Below, piece after piece: positions 57,348-64,000 of a DNA stretch of 64,000 bases. The DNA is taken from contig JAMFSK010000039.1 in the NCBI GenBank assembly GCA_026225235.1, positions 62,001 to 126,000 of the forward strand. Reading direction: 5' to 3'. Position numbers and translations under genes: made by a program. The notes under the pieces are model-generated. The model worked only from the letters and a program-made list of their open reading frames with translations. It was not told the origin of the DNA and did not search any database. The stretch comes from Burkholderiales bacterium. Lineage in GTDB: Bacteria > Pseudomonadota > Gammaproteobacteria > Burkholderiales > Burkholderiaceae. How positions within the stretch are numbered: the first letter of the stretch is position 1; each line of letters opens with the position of its first letter.

Positions 57348-57579
57348 GACAATCCTCAAAGACGAGGCGCCAGTCTAGCCGACTGTGGCCAGCGAGACAG
57401 GATTGGCCGCCTTCGCGACAAGGATCCCACGGGGGGAAGCGCAAACGCGCGTGGCGTAACGACCCGTAAAACAGCCGTTATCCGGCGTCCCGCTCGACGC
57501 CCTAGAATCCTCGCTGGTTTCAGGACGGTGCGCATGACAGGCGCGCCGCGATAGCGGCGGTTATAGAGGAGCATGGATA

Positions 57580-58083
57580 GTGGACGACGTTTTGGCTTGT
57601 GAGCACCCGACACGCCCAGGCAGGCAGGCTTCCGCCCGGCCCGCGTCGCGGCCAGGTCGACTGGCGCTTGAGCGTCTCGGCATCGCACACGGAATGGTCG
57701 CGTCGGTGCTTCTGCTCTGCGCGCCCGTCGTGTTTGCGCAGGCAAGCGCGCCTGTAACAAGCAGCGTCTTTACCCATTCGGTGACGGATGACTCGGGCAA
57801 CCAGGCGGGTGCGATCAACGACAACTGGAAGTTCATCACCAGCCCACCGGCCCACCCGGTCGCGGCAAGCGATCCCGCGCAGGATCATGGTTCGCGGCGA
57901 GGCGGCGGTGGAGGTCACCGGGGTCGTGGCACGCAGGCTTCGTCGCCCGATGGCGCATCGAGCAGCGCGACGACGGGCACGCCACCCGGCGTCAACGGCA
58001 TGCCCCTGGGCGCCACGGGCGGCTTGCCGCCCCCTGCGACACCGAACCCGTCGCCCGTGAGTCCAGCGGCTGGGAGTCAATAA
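57580..58083 (+). CDS. Exported Gly/Pro/Ala-rich hypothetical protein
   Basis: A 167-residue protein. A hydrophobic core (MVASVLLLCAPVVFAQA, residues 39-55) after a basic stretch looks like a signal sequence, followed by a short conserved-looking part (TSSVFTHSVTDDSGNQAGAI) and a Gly/Ser/Pro-rich tail. GTG at 57580 is chosen because AGGAG (57567-57571) lies 8 bases upstream; an ATG at 57573 is in another frame and stops after nine codons. No family recognised. Confidence 0.55.
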   Translation: MDDVLACEHPTRPGRQASARPASRPGRLALERLGIAHGMVASVLLLCAPVVFAQASAPVTSSVFTHSVTDDSGNQAGAINDNWKFITSPPAHPVAASDPAQDHGSRRGGGGGHRGRGTQASSPDGASSSATTGTPPGVNGMPLGATGGLPPPATPNPSPVSPAAGSQ

Positions 58084-58207
58084 GCCAGCCGTGGGTCGAC
58101 TCGCCGGCTAGACACGCTGGATTCGATCTGTCACGATACATCGGCTTGATGACGGCGCAGCCGTCATCCATTCGAACACTGCCACCCCTCACGCCCGCAC
58201 ACACGCA

Positions 58208-58282
58208 ATGAACTTGTACTCCCGCCGCCTTGCGGTTCGTTCGATGCACATGCCCCTGGAAGGATCTCCCCCCAGGCGTTGA
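58208..58282 (+). CDS. Possible metG leader peptide
   Basis: A 24-codon ORF beginning MNLYSRRLAVRSMHMPLEG with two Met codons close together (58244-58252), ending 14 bp before the hairpin upstream of metG. The ribosome binding site is weak. It is listed only because of its place between a possible promoter region and an intrinsic terminator that precedes metG. Confidence 0.25.
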   Translation: MNLYSRRLAVRSMHMPLEGSPPRR

Positions 58283-58296
58283 GGTATGGCTTTGCC

Positions 58297-58333
58297 AAAA
58301 AAAGGGACGCTGCGGCGTCCCTTTTCTTTTTTT
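58297..58333 (+). terminator. Intrinsic terminator immediately before metG (possible attenuator)
   Basis: GGGACGC (58304-58310) pairs with GCGTCCC (58315-58321) around a TGCG loop, extended by A7 on the left and T-rich sequence on the right. The T tract ends about 11 bp before the metG ATG, leaving no room for a promoter, so transcription of metG must pass it. Confidence 0.85.
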
Positions 58334-58343
58334 CGGAGACCCC

Positions 58344-59972
58344 ATGTCGAGTCGCTTCATCACCACGCCGATCTACTACGTCAACGATCGCCCGCATATG
58401 GGCCATGCCTACGCGAGCGTGCACGCCGACGTGATGGCGCGCTATCTGCGGGCGGCTGGTCATGAAGTCTTCCTGCTCACGGGCGCCGATGAGCACGGCG
58501 AGAAGATCGCTCGTGCGGCCGCACAAGCCGGCGAAACACCCGAGGCCTTTGTGGCCCGGCATGCAAGCGAGTTCGAGCAGGCGTGGCACACGCTCGCCGT
58601 GGTGCCCGATTACTTCGTGCGCACGACCGCGCCGGCACACAAGGCTGTCGTCCAGCGCACCTTGCAGCGCCTCTACGATGCGGGCGAGATCTATCTGGCG
58701 GAATATCGCGGCCTCTACTCGATCGGGCAGGAACGCTTCGTGACCGACAAGGAACTCGTTGACGGCAAGCTGCCCGAAGACAGAGACCCACCCATCGAGC
58801 GTACCGAGGTCAACTATTTCTTCAGGATGGAACGTCATCGCGCGTGGATCCGCGACCTCTTGCTCGCGCAGCCCGAGATGATCCAGCCGCCCCAGTACCG
58901 CAACGAAATCCTGCAGTTGCTCAACGAGCCGATCGGGGACTTGAGCATCTCGCGTCCGGCCAGCCGGCTCAGCTGGGGCATCTCGATTCCGTGGGATCAC
59001 GAGCATGTGACGTATGTCTGGTTCGATGCGCTGCTTAGTTATCTCTCGCCGCTCGGATACGGGCAGGATGAGGATGAGAACGAGGACGAAGCGCAGGTAG
59101 ACCACGACCCACACGGCGCACCGCGGCACACGAGCCAAACCTCTGCCCCCTCGCGACGACAGAGCGCGTTCGAGCGGTTCTGGCCATCGGCCACGCATGT
59201 GATCGGCAAAGACATCTTGCGCACGCACACCTTGTTCTGGCTCAGCATGGGTCATGCGATGGGCATTGCGCCTTATCGCCGTCTCCACGTTTCAGGGCAT
59301 CTGCTCGGCGCAGACGGCCGCAAGATGAGCAAGTCGCTCGGCAATGGAGTCGACCCGCTCGAAGCGGCACGTCAGTACGGCGCTGACGTGTTGCGCTACG
59401 CGCTCGTTCGCGAAGTCAGCTTTGGTTTCGACGGCATCATCAGCAATACGATCATCGAGCAGCGACTCACCCGCGACCTCGCCGACGATCTGGGCAATCT
59501 CACTTCGCGTACGCTTGCGATGATCCGCAAGTACCGTGAGGGAATCGTACCTTCGGCGCGTACCGATGAGGTGGCTGAACGCGCCATCATCGAGCGCACG
59601 GAAGCCATGCCCGCACAAGTGCTCGCCCTCGTCGAAGACATGCGCCTCGCCCAGGCAACTGAACTCGTGATGGAACTCGTCCGGCATCTGAACCGATATG
59701 TCGCCAGCTCGGCCCCATGGGAACTCGCCAAGTCGGCGGCGGGCGATGCGCGGCTCGATACGGTGCTCTATACGGTGGTCGAAGCCTTGCGCGCGATCAG
59801 CGATCTGCTTGCGCCTGTGATGCCGGCCAAGATGGCCGAACTGCGCGGCTTGCTCGGCCTCGATGGCGCACCGCGCTGGGCGCAGCCTTGGGGCGAAGGG
59901 GTGCAGGCCGGCGCACGGATTTGCGAAGGCACGCTGTTTCCGAAGCCGCAGGCAAGCCCGACACAGGTGTAG
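58344..59972 (+). CDS. metG: Methionyl-tRNA synthetase, short zinc-free type
   Basis: A 542-residue class I synthetase charging tRNA-Met: HIGH as H18-M-G-H21, KMSKS at residues 327-331, and a C-terminal anticodon-binding helical bundle. The Cys residues of the zinc knuckles found in longer MetRS forms are missing around YRGLYSIGQERF, so it belongs to the zinc-free type. An insertion of about 40 residues, strongly acidic (GQDEDENEDEAQVDHD) then Ser/Thr/Arg-rich, sits between YLSPLGYG and FERFWPSATHVIGKD. Burkholderia normally carries a longer MetRS elsewhere; this may be a second copy. GGAG precedes the ATG. Confidence 0.9.
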   Translation: MSSRFITTPIYYVNDRPHMGHAYASVHADVMARYLRAAGHEVFLLTGADEHGEKIARAAAQAGETPEAFVARHASEFEQAWHTLAVVPDYFVRTTAPAHKAVVQRTLQRLYDAGEIYLAEYRGLYSIGQERFVTDKELVDGKLPEDRDPPIERTEVNYFFRMERHRAWIRDLLLAQPEMIQPPQYRNEILQLLNEPIGDLSISRPASRLSWGISIPWDHEHVTYVWFDALLSYLSPLGYGQDEDENEDEAQVDHDPHGAPRHTSQTSAPSRRQSAFERFWPSATHVIGKDILRTHTLFWLSMGHAMGIAPYRRLHVSGHLLGADGRKMSKSLGNGVDPLEAARQYGADVLRYALVREVSFGFDGIISNTIIEQRLTRDLADDLGNLTSRTLAMIRKYREGIVPSARTDEVAERAIIERTEAMPAQVLALVEDMRLAQATELVMELVRHLNRYVASSAPWELAKSAAGDARLDTVLYTVVEALRAISDLLAPVMPAKMAELRGLLGLDGAPRWAQPWGEGVQAGARICEGTLFPKPQASPTQV

Positions 59973-60055
59973 TTGCCAGCACGGCCGGCTTTGTTGCATG
60001 CTCGCGGCATGGCCCGGCGTCGTGTCGTGCCGCACACCCCACGAGGAGCCGCCCC

Positions 60056-61243
60056 ATGGACGGTCAGACGCGAGGTCGCTATCTGCGCGCGCGAACCGGC
60101 GACGAAGCCCACGTCACGAATATCGAGCTGTTCTTCGACCTCGTCTACGCGTTCGCGGTAACGCAGCTCTCGCATCGACTCGTCAGCGACCTCACCGGGT
60201 TTGGGGTATTGCAGACCCTGGTGCTCTGGTTCGCCGTCTGGCTCGGCTGGCAATACACGTGCTGGGTCACCAACTGGTTCGACCCCGAGCGCCTGCCGGT
60301 GCGTTCGCTGATGTTGGCCATCACGCTCGCCGGCACGCTGATGGCGGCCAGTCTGCCGCTTGCCTATGGCGAGCGAGGACTCGCGTTTGCGGCGAGCTAT
60401 GTCGTCCTGCAGGTCGGGCGCAGCATCGTGGTGCTGCTCTTCCTTGGCCGCGGTCATGCGTTGAGGGCGAACTTCATGCGCATCCTCGCGTGGCTCGTCA
60501 TTTCGGGCGTGTTCTGGATCGCGGGCGCGCTCGCCGACGGCCCCGCCCGTTTTATGTGCTGGGTCGCCGCGGTCGCCTGTGAGTACCTTTCGCCGATGTT
60601 CGGCTTTGCGATCCCTGGGCTCGGGCGATCACGTTCGACGGATTGGCAGAGTGCCGAGGGCGGTCATATCGCTGAACGCTGCCAGTCTTTCGTGATCATC
60701 GCGCTCGGCGAATCGCTGCTGTCGACTGGCGGCACGTTCAGCGGCGCCGAGCACTGGACGCCGCCGGGTGTGATCGCCTTCCTCGCCTGCTTTCTCGGGA
60801 CGGTCGCACTCTGGTGGATCTACTTCGACACCAGCAGCAAGGCGGGCTCGAAGGCAATCGCCGAGGCGAAGCACCCGGGGCAGATGGCCGCCCACTTTCA
60901 CTATGTCCACGCGATTCTTCTGGCGGGTGTGATCGCGGTCGCAGCAGGAGACGATCTCGTGATCGATCATCCTGATCAGAAGATCCAAATGGCGACGGCG
61001 CTGCTACTGATCGGCGGTCCCGCGATCTATCTTGCGGGAAATGCCTTGTACAAGTGGGTCGTGTATGGCCGCGTGCCTTTGTCGCACCTGATCGGCTTTG
61101 GCTTGCTGATCGTGCTTGTACCGGTTGCCTTTGTGACGGACCTGCTGATGGTCGATGGCCTGACAACGGTCATCCTGATCATAGTGGCAGCATGGGAAAG
61201 CATTTCTCGCCGCCGGCAACCCCAAGCGCTCATGCCGCGCTGA
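60056..61243 (+). CDS. Low-temperature-requirement A (LtrA) family membrane protein
   Basis: A 395-residue integral membrane protein with about ten helices. The opening EAHVTNIELFFDLVYAFAVT is the LtrA family signature, with SFVIIALGESLLSTG repeated in the second half. LtrA was linked to cold growth in Listeria; the molecular role is unknown. ATG 60056 follows AGGAG (60044-60048). The last 14 bases overlap the end of the convergent oxidoreductase gene. Confidence 0.92.
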   Translation: MDGQTRGRYLRARTGDEAHVTNIELFFDLVYAFAVTQLSHRLVSDLTGFGVLQTLVLWFAVWLGWQYTCWVTNWFDPERLPVRSLMLAITLAGTLMAASLPLAYGERGLAFAASYVVLQVGRSIVVLLFLGRGHALRANFMRILAWLVISGVFWIAGALADGPARFMCWVAAVACEYLSPMFGFAIPGLGRSRSTDWQSAEGGHIAERCQSFVIIALGESLLSTGGTFSGAEHWTPPGVIAFLACFLGTVALWWIYFDTSSKAGSKAIAEAKHPGQMAAHFHYVHAILLAGVIAVAAGDDLVIDHPDQKIQMATALLLIGGPAIYLAGNALYKWVVYGRVPLSHLIGFGLLIVLVPVAFVTDLLMVDGLTTVILIIVAAWESISRRRQPQALMPR

Positions 61244-62402
61244 GCATCCGCCCTTCAAGCAGGTGGCCGATGACCGATTCGCCAAGACCCGGCCCGACGC
61301 TCATGCCCACGCCGGTATGCATCCAGACTCCGGTCACGCCGGGCGAGACCTTGAGGATGCTGAAGGGCCGGTCGACGTTGCGGGGCCTCGCGCCATAGAC
61401 GCCCTGCCAGCGCTGCATGATCTCGAGAGGTTCATTGAATAGCCGCTGGGCCAGACGCAGTAAATGAGCGTCGACGTGCTCTTCATTAAAGGGCATCGGA
61501 TCGGGGTTGTAGTCGTGGGAGTCGCCGATGATGAGACTGCCATCGGGTGCCGGGCTCACGAGCAAATGAATTCCCTCGTCGAGCAAGGCCGGATCGGTGG
61601 ACTCGACTTCACGTTGCAGATCACGCGCGGCCGGCAGGTCGGCGAAGGCACCGTAGTGAAGGCAACTGAGCCCCGTGAGCAAGGCGTGCTGAAGCGCGAT
61701 CTCGCGCGTCGGCCGCACGCGCAGCATCTGGAGCCGACACACGCGGGGGCCGAGCGGCGCAAGCGCATCCGACAGCAAGGTCAGATAGTCATGCCCGGAA
61801 CAGACCACGGTATGCGTCGCGCGCCAGTCGCCCGAGGTCGTGCACACATGACCGTCGCCGACGTCCTTGACCAGGGTATCGAAGACGAACTCGACGCCGT
61901 GAGTGGTGCGCAGATACTCGACGAGCGCGGGCAGCGCCTCGCGCGAGAAGACTTGCATATCGCCTCGCCCATGCAGCGCGGCACGATGATGCGCGAAGCG
62001 CCCCTCATAGAGCGCGGCAAGCTGACTGTGAGCGAGTCGTTCGACATCGTAGCCATGCTGCTGTGCACGGGTCTCGACAAACTCGTCGATCACGCGGGTC
62101 TCAGCTTCCGTGCGCGCGAACAACAGGCAACCCGCTTCCCGTGCGAAAAAGCCCGCCTGGTCGGCCCAGTGTTTCCAGATCGTGCGCGAGGCATGCGCGA
62201 GGCCCAGCATCGCGCCGGGGGGCTGGCCGGTCACGAGCACCTGACCGAAGTTGCGAATCGACGCACCGGTCGGCGTGCCGCTACGCTCGAACACCGTGAC
62301 GCGCAGGCCCCGCGAGGCGGCAGCGAACGCATGGGACAGGCCGAGAATCCCGGCGCCGACGATCGACACGTCCGTGTCGTTGCTTCGTTTGACTACGTTC
62401 AA
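61230..62402 (-). CDS. FAD-dependent oxidoreductase, phosphonate-cluster type (TIGR03364-like)
   Basis: A 390-residue DAO-family flavoenzyme. FAD-binding motif VSIVGAGILGLSHAFAAAS near the N terminus, then SIRNFGQVLVTGQP and the C-terminal GVTGVWMHTGVGMSVGPGL. The pattern resembles the oxidoreductase associated with 2-aminoethylphosphonate utilisation clusters. The start is TTG at 62402: GAGGAG lies 7 bases upstream, and no ATG or GTG gives a better fit. It is divergent from a DeoR regulator and an AEP-type binding protein, supporting the assignment. Confidence 0.85.
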   Translation of the reverse strand: MNVVKRSNDTDVSIVGAGILGLSHAFAAASRGLRVTVFERSGTPTGASIRNFGQVLVTGQPPGAMLGLAHASRTIWKHWADQAGFFAREAGCLLFARTEAETRVIDEFVETRAQQHGYDVERLAHSQLAALYEGRFAHHRAALHGRGDMQVFSREALPALVEYLRTTHGVEFVFDTLVKDVGDGHVCTTSGDWRATHTVVCSGHDYLTLLSDALAPLGPRVCRLQMLRVRPTREIALQHALLTGLSCLHYGAFADLPAARDLQREVESTDPALLDEGIHLLVSPAPDGSLIIGDSHDYNPDPMPFNEEHVDAHLLRLAQRLFNEPLEIMQRWQGVYGARPRNVDRPFSILKVSPGVTGVWMHTGVGMSVGPGLGESVIGHLLEGRMLSAA

Positions 62403-62448
62403 TCTGAAACTCCTCGATAACAGATGCGCAAGGCCGATCGACGCGCCG

Positions 62449-62456
62449 TATAAAAT
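62449..62456 (+). promoter_or_regulatory. Probable -10 box for the DeoR-family gene
   Basis: TATAAAAT (62449-62456), close to the TATAAT consensus, about 32 bp before the DeoR start codon in the 85-bp divergent region. The -35 is not clear. Confidence 0.4.
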
Positions 62457-62487
62457 AGCCGCGCCCTTCTCTTCCGGTCGCGCCTTC

Positions 62488-63243
62488 ATGCTTGCGAAAC
62501 AACGACAGCAACTTATCCTCGCCCAGCTCGACCGGAATGGCGCACTGTCGGTCGCCGAACTGGTCCGCGAGCTCGATGTCTCGCGTGAGACGGTCCGGCG
62601 CGACCTCAATGCCCTTGCCGAGCGCGGCCTGCTGGTGACCACCCACGGTGGCGCGCTGAGCGCCGAACACACCGAACCCGACGTCGATACACGCGAGGCA
62701 TCGAACGCCGCCGCAAAAAACGCAATCGGACGGCGTGCCGCAGACCTGATCCCGGACGGCACGTCCCTTGTGATCGACTCAGGCAGCACCACCCTCGCCG
62801 TCGCGCGTGCACTGCTCGAACGCCGTGGCCTGACGGTCTACACGAACGACTGGCGCATTGCCTTGCTGCTCGGCCGTCGCAACGAAAACCGCGTCAACCT
62901 GCTGGGCGGTGAGTTGTCAGGCCATGAAGACGCCACATTCGGCCTCGACACGATCCAGCAACTCAGCCAGTACCATGCGGACTTCGCGATCGTCGGCGCC
63001 GGAGGCATCACGCCGGACGCCAACCTCACTGACTATTCGCGGATGGCCGCTGAGGTTCGTGCCTGCATGCTGGTCGCGGCGCAAACAGCCGTCGTGGTCG
63101 CCGACCATTCGAAATTCGGTCGGGTCACACCGGTGCGCGTCGCCAACTTTGAGACCGTGCGCTACCTCGTGACGGAACTGGCCCCCGACAAGACGTTGCG
63201 CAAGGCCCTTGCCGCGCGAGGCCCCGAACTGCTGATTGCCTGA
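62488..63243 (+). CDS. DeoR/GlpR-family transcriptional regulator
   Basis: A 251-residue regulator with an N-terminal HTH (RNGALSVAELVRELDVSRET) and the DeoR C-terminal sensor domain (DSGSTTLAVARAL, TNDWRIALLLG, LLGGELSGHEDATFG, ADFAIVGAGGI, DHSKFGRVTPVRVA), which binds phosphorylated effectors. Divergent from the FAD oxidoreductase and upstream of the aminoethylphosphonate-type binding protein, it probably controls both. ATG 62488 fits the family start. Confidence 0.93.
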   Translation: MLAKQRQQLILAQLDRNGALSVAELVRELDVSRETVRRDLNALAERGLLVTTHGGALSAEHTEPDVDTREASNAAAKNAIGRRAADLIPDGTSLVIDSGSTTLAVARALLERRGLTVYTNDWRIALLLGRRNENRVNLLGGELSGHEDATFGLDTIQQLSQYHADFAIVGAGGITPDANLTDYSRMAAEVRACMLVAAQTAVVVADHSKFGRVTPVRVANFETVRYLVTELAPDKTLRKALAARGPELLIA

Positions 63244-63714
63244 TGGCGCGAGCGCTCGGCAGCCTGCGTGGCGCGCCATGGCGCCCTTCTTCAAACTAAC
63301 TTCCAAACGCCACCCGTTCGAAATATCGGCGACCCACACTGTGGCCCACTCCCGCCCGCCGCCCGTGATTGCGCTTCGGGCAGCCCGCCTGCATGCGCTT
63401 TTTTGATCGCTTGCCCGTCGGGGGTTTGTGTAGTTTAGTGGCGAAATGTGTCAGTTGTTGTAATTTTTTTGCATCGTCATCGCTACGTCACACGAAGCGG
63501 TGAAGCTTGCGGCTGTTCCATCCGATCGCGGTATCCGGGCGTTGAGCCGGGGCGCCGCAGGCGGTATGGCAGCCAGGCGCCGGTAAAGTTGTCGACAATC
63601 CGGCGTTGCTCCACGGCATGGAACACAGCGGCCTTGCACAGGGCCGCGCATCTGATTCTGCTACCGCGTCGGTCCCCCGACCGTCGGCATTCCGCTTACC
63701 GGAGAAATTGAGCC
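63244..63714. other. Intergenic region upstream of the aminoethylphosphonate binding-protein gene
   Basis: About 470 bp with no recognised gene. A possible -10 TGTAAT (63459-63464) lies far upstream, but no -35 was found. GGAGA precedes the start at 63715. Confidence 0.45.
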
Positions 63715-64000
63715 ATGACGAAGATCACTGACCCGCGCGCATCCCGCCTGATCGCACGCACCCTGATATCTGCCGCCGCCGTGCTCGCCACGTTCGGCAT
63801 GGCGCCCCACGCCTTTGCCGCCGGCGAAGTCGTGCTGTACACGGCCGACGGCCTCGAAAACCTGTACAAGGACGTGCTGCCCGCGTTCGAGAAGCAGGAA
63901 GGCGTGAAAGTCGCGATCGTCACCGCCGGCAGCGGTGAAGTCGTGAACCGCGCAACCGTCGAGAAAGATTCGCCCAAGGCCGACGTGATCGTCACGCTGC
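63715..64000 (+). CDS. Putative 2-aminoethylphosphonate ABC transporter binding protein (5' part)
   Basis: The gene runs off the right edge; 95 residues are seen. It has a signal peptide (ending near HAFAAG) followed by VVLYTADGLENLYKDVLPAF and GSGEVVNRATVEKDSPKADV, an iron(III)/AEP-type family 1 solute-binding pattern. The phosphonate-type oxidoreductase and DeoR regulator beside it support an AEP ligand, but the ligand cannot be settled from this fragment. Confidence 0.82.
   Translation, partial: MTKITDPRASRLIARTLISAAAVLATFGMAPHAFAAGEVVLYTADGLENLYKDVLPAFEKQEGVKVAIVTAGSGEVVNRATVEKDSPKADVIVTL

Noticed and set aside
57573-57602. A nine-codon ORF starting at the ATG immediately before the exported-protein GTG
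   Set aside because: It stops after nine codons and the AGGAG spacing favours the GTG at 57580.

Overview
The window is one continuous stretch of high-GC chromosome from a beta-proteobacterium, most likely Burkholderiaceae (Burkholderia, Paraburkholderia, Robbsia or a relative). Supporting signs are a metH gene split in two, the argS - SPOR protein - dsbA order, a bioA-F-D-B operon, a trimeric Gram-negative porin, a DUF1840 protein and a LiuR/carbonic-anhydrase gene set. No rRNA, tRNA, insertion sequence, prophage or CRISPR array was seen. All functional names come from motif and family recognition by eye; no database search was run.

Layout. 1-7.8 kb: the end of the first half of split methionine synthase and the whole second half, PsiF, DUF1840, ArgS, a SPOR protein and DsbA. 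7.8-10.3 kb: a short-chain dehydrogenase and a peptide-type ABC binding protein. 10.3-24 kb: an MBL hydrolase, LiuR with a good LiuR operator, carbonic anhydrase, thiolase, YchJ, a secreted hydrolase, methylglutaconyl-CoA hydratase, the bioAFDB operon, a sulfate-binding protein and HMG-CoA lyase. This looks like a leucine/isovalerate (liu) cluster that keeps its accessory genes but lacks isovaleryl-CoA dehydrogenase and both methylcrotonyl-CoA carboxylase subunits. 24-31 kb: YbaK, MaoC, a haloacetate-dehalogenase relative that has lost its nucleophile and cap, nitronate monooxygenase, YggT, a porin, a small exported protein and an SBF transporter.

31.2-34.7 kb: a tight four-gene operon of an acyl-CoA-dehydrogenase-like protein, a PIG-L deacetylase, a NodS-like methyltransferase and a family 2 glycosyltransferase. 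This is the best candidate for an undescribed system: the set resembles the Nod-factor enzymes (GT2, deacetylase, N-methyltransferase) with an acyl-chain enzyme added. 35-41.6 kb: a frcBCA-like sugar ABC operon with a ROK regulator and a PilZ protein, preceded by an inverted-repeat operator, then a GlxA-type regulator. 42.3-50.5 kb: an amino-acid ABC transporter with a HutC-type regulator, divergent from an IPNS-like dioxygenase, an FAD-linked oxidase and proline iminopeptidase; the divergent promoter region carries two inverted CGCGGTATATAC sites. 50.7-58 kb: Tag, a CaCA exchanger, Map, a large AI-2E-family protein, YnfA and small exported proteins.

58-61 kb: a second-type methionyl-tRNA synthetase with an intrinsic terminator a few bases before its ribosome binding site (possible attenuation), and LtrA. 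61.2-64 kb: a phosphonate-associated FAD oxidoreductase, a DeoR regulator and the start of a 2-aminoethylphosphonate-type binding protein, which suggests an aminoethylphosphonate locus running off the right edge. A recurring oddity is that several housekeeping proteins (BioF, Pip, YchJ, MetG, LiuR, FrcA) carry Ala/Ser/Thr/Pro/Asp-rich insertions or extensions.
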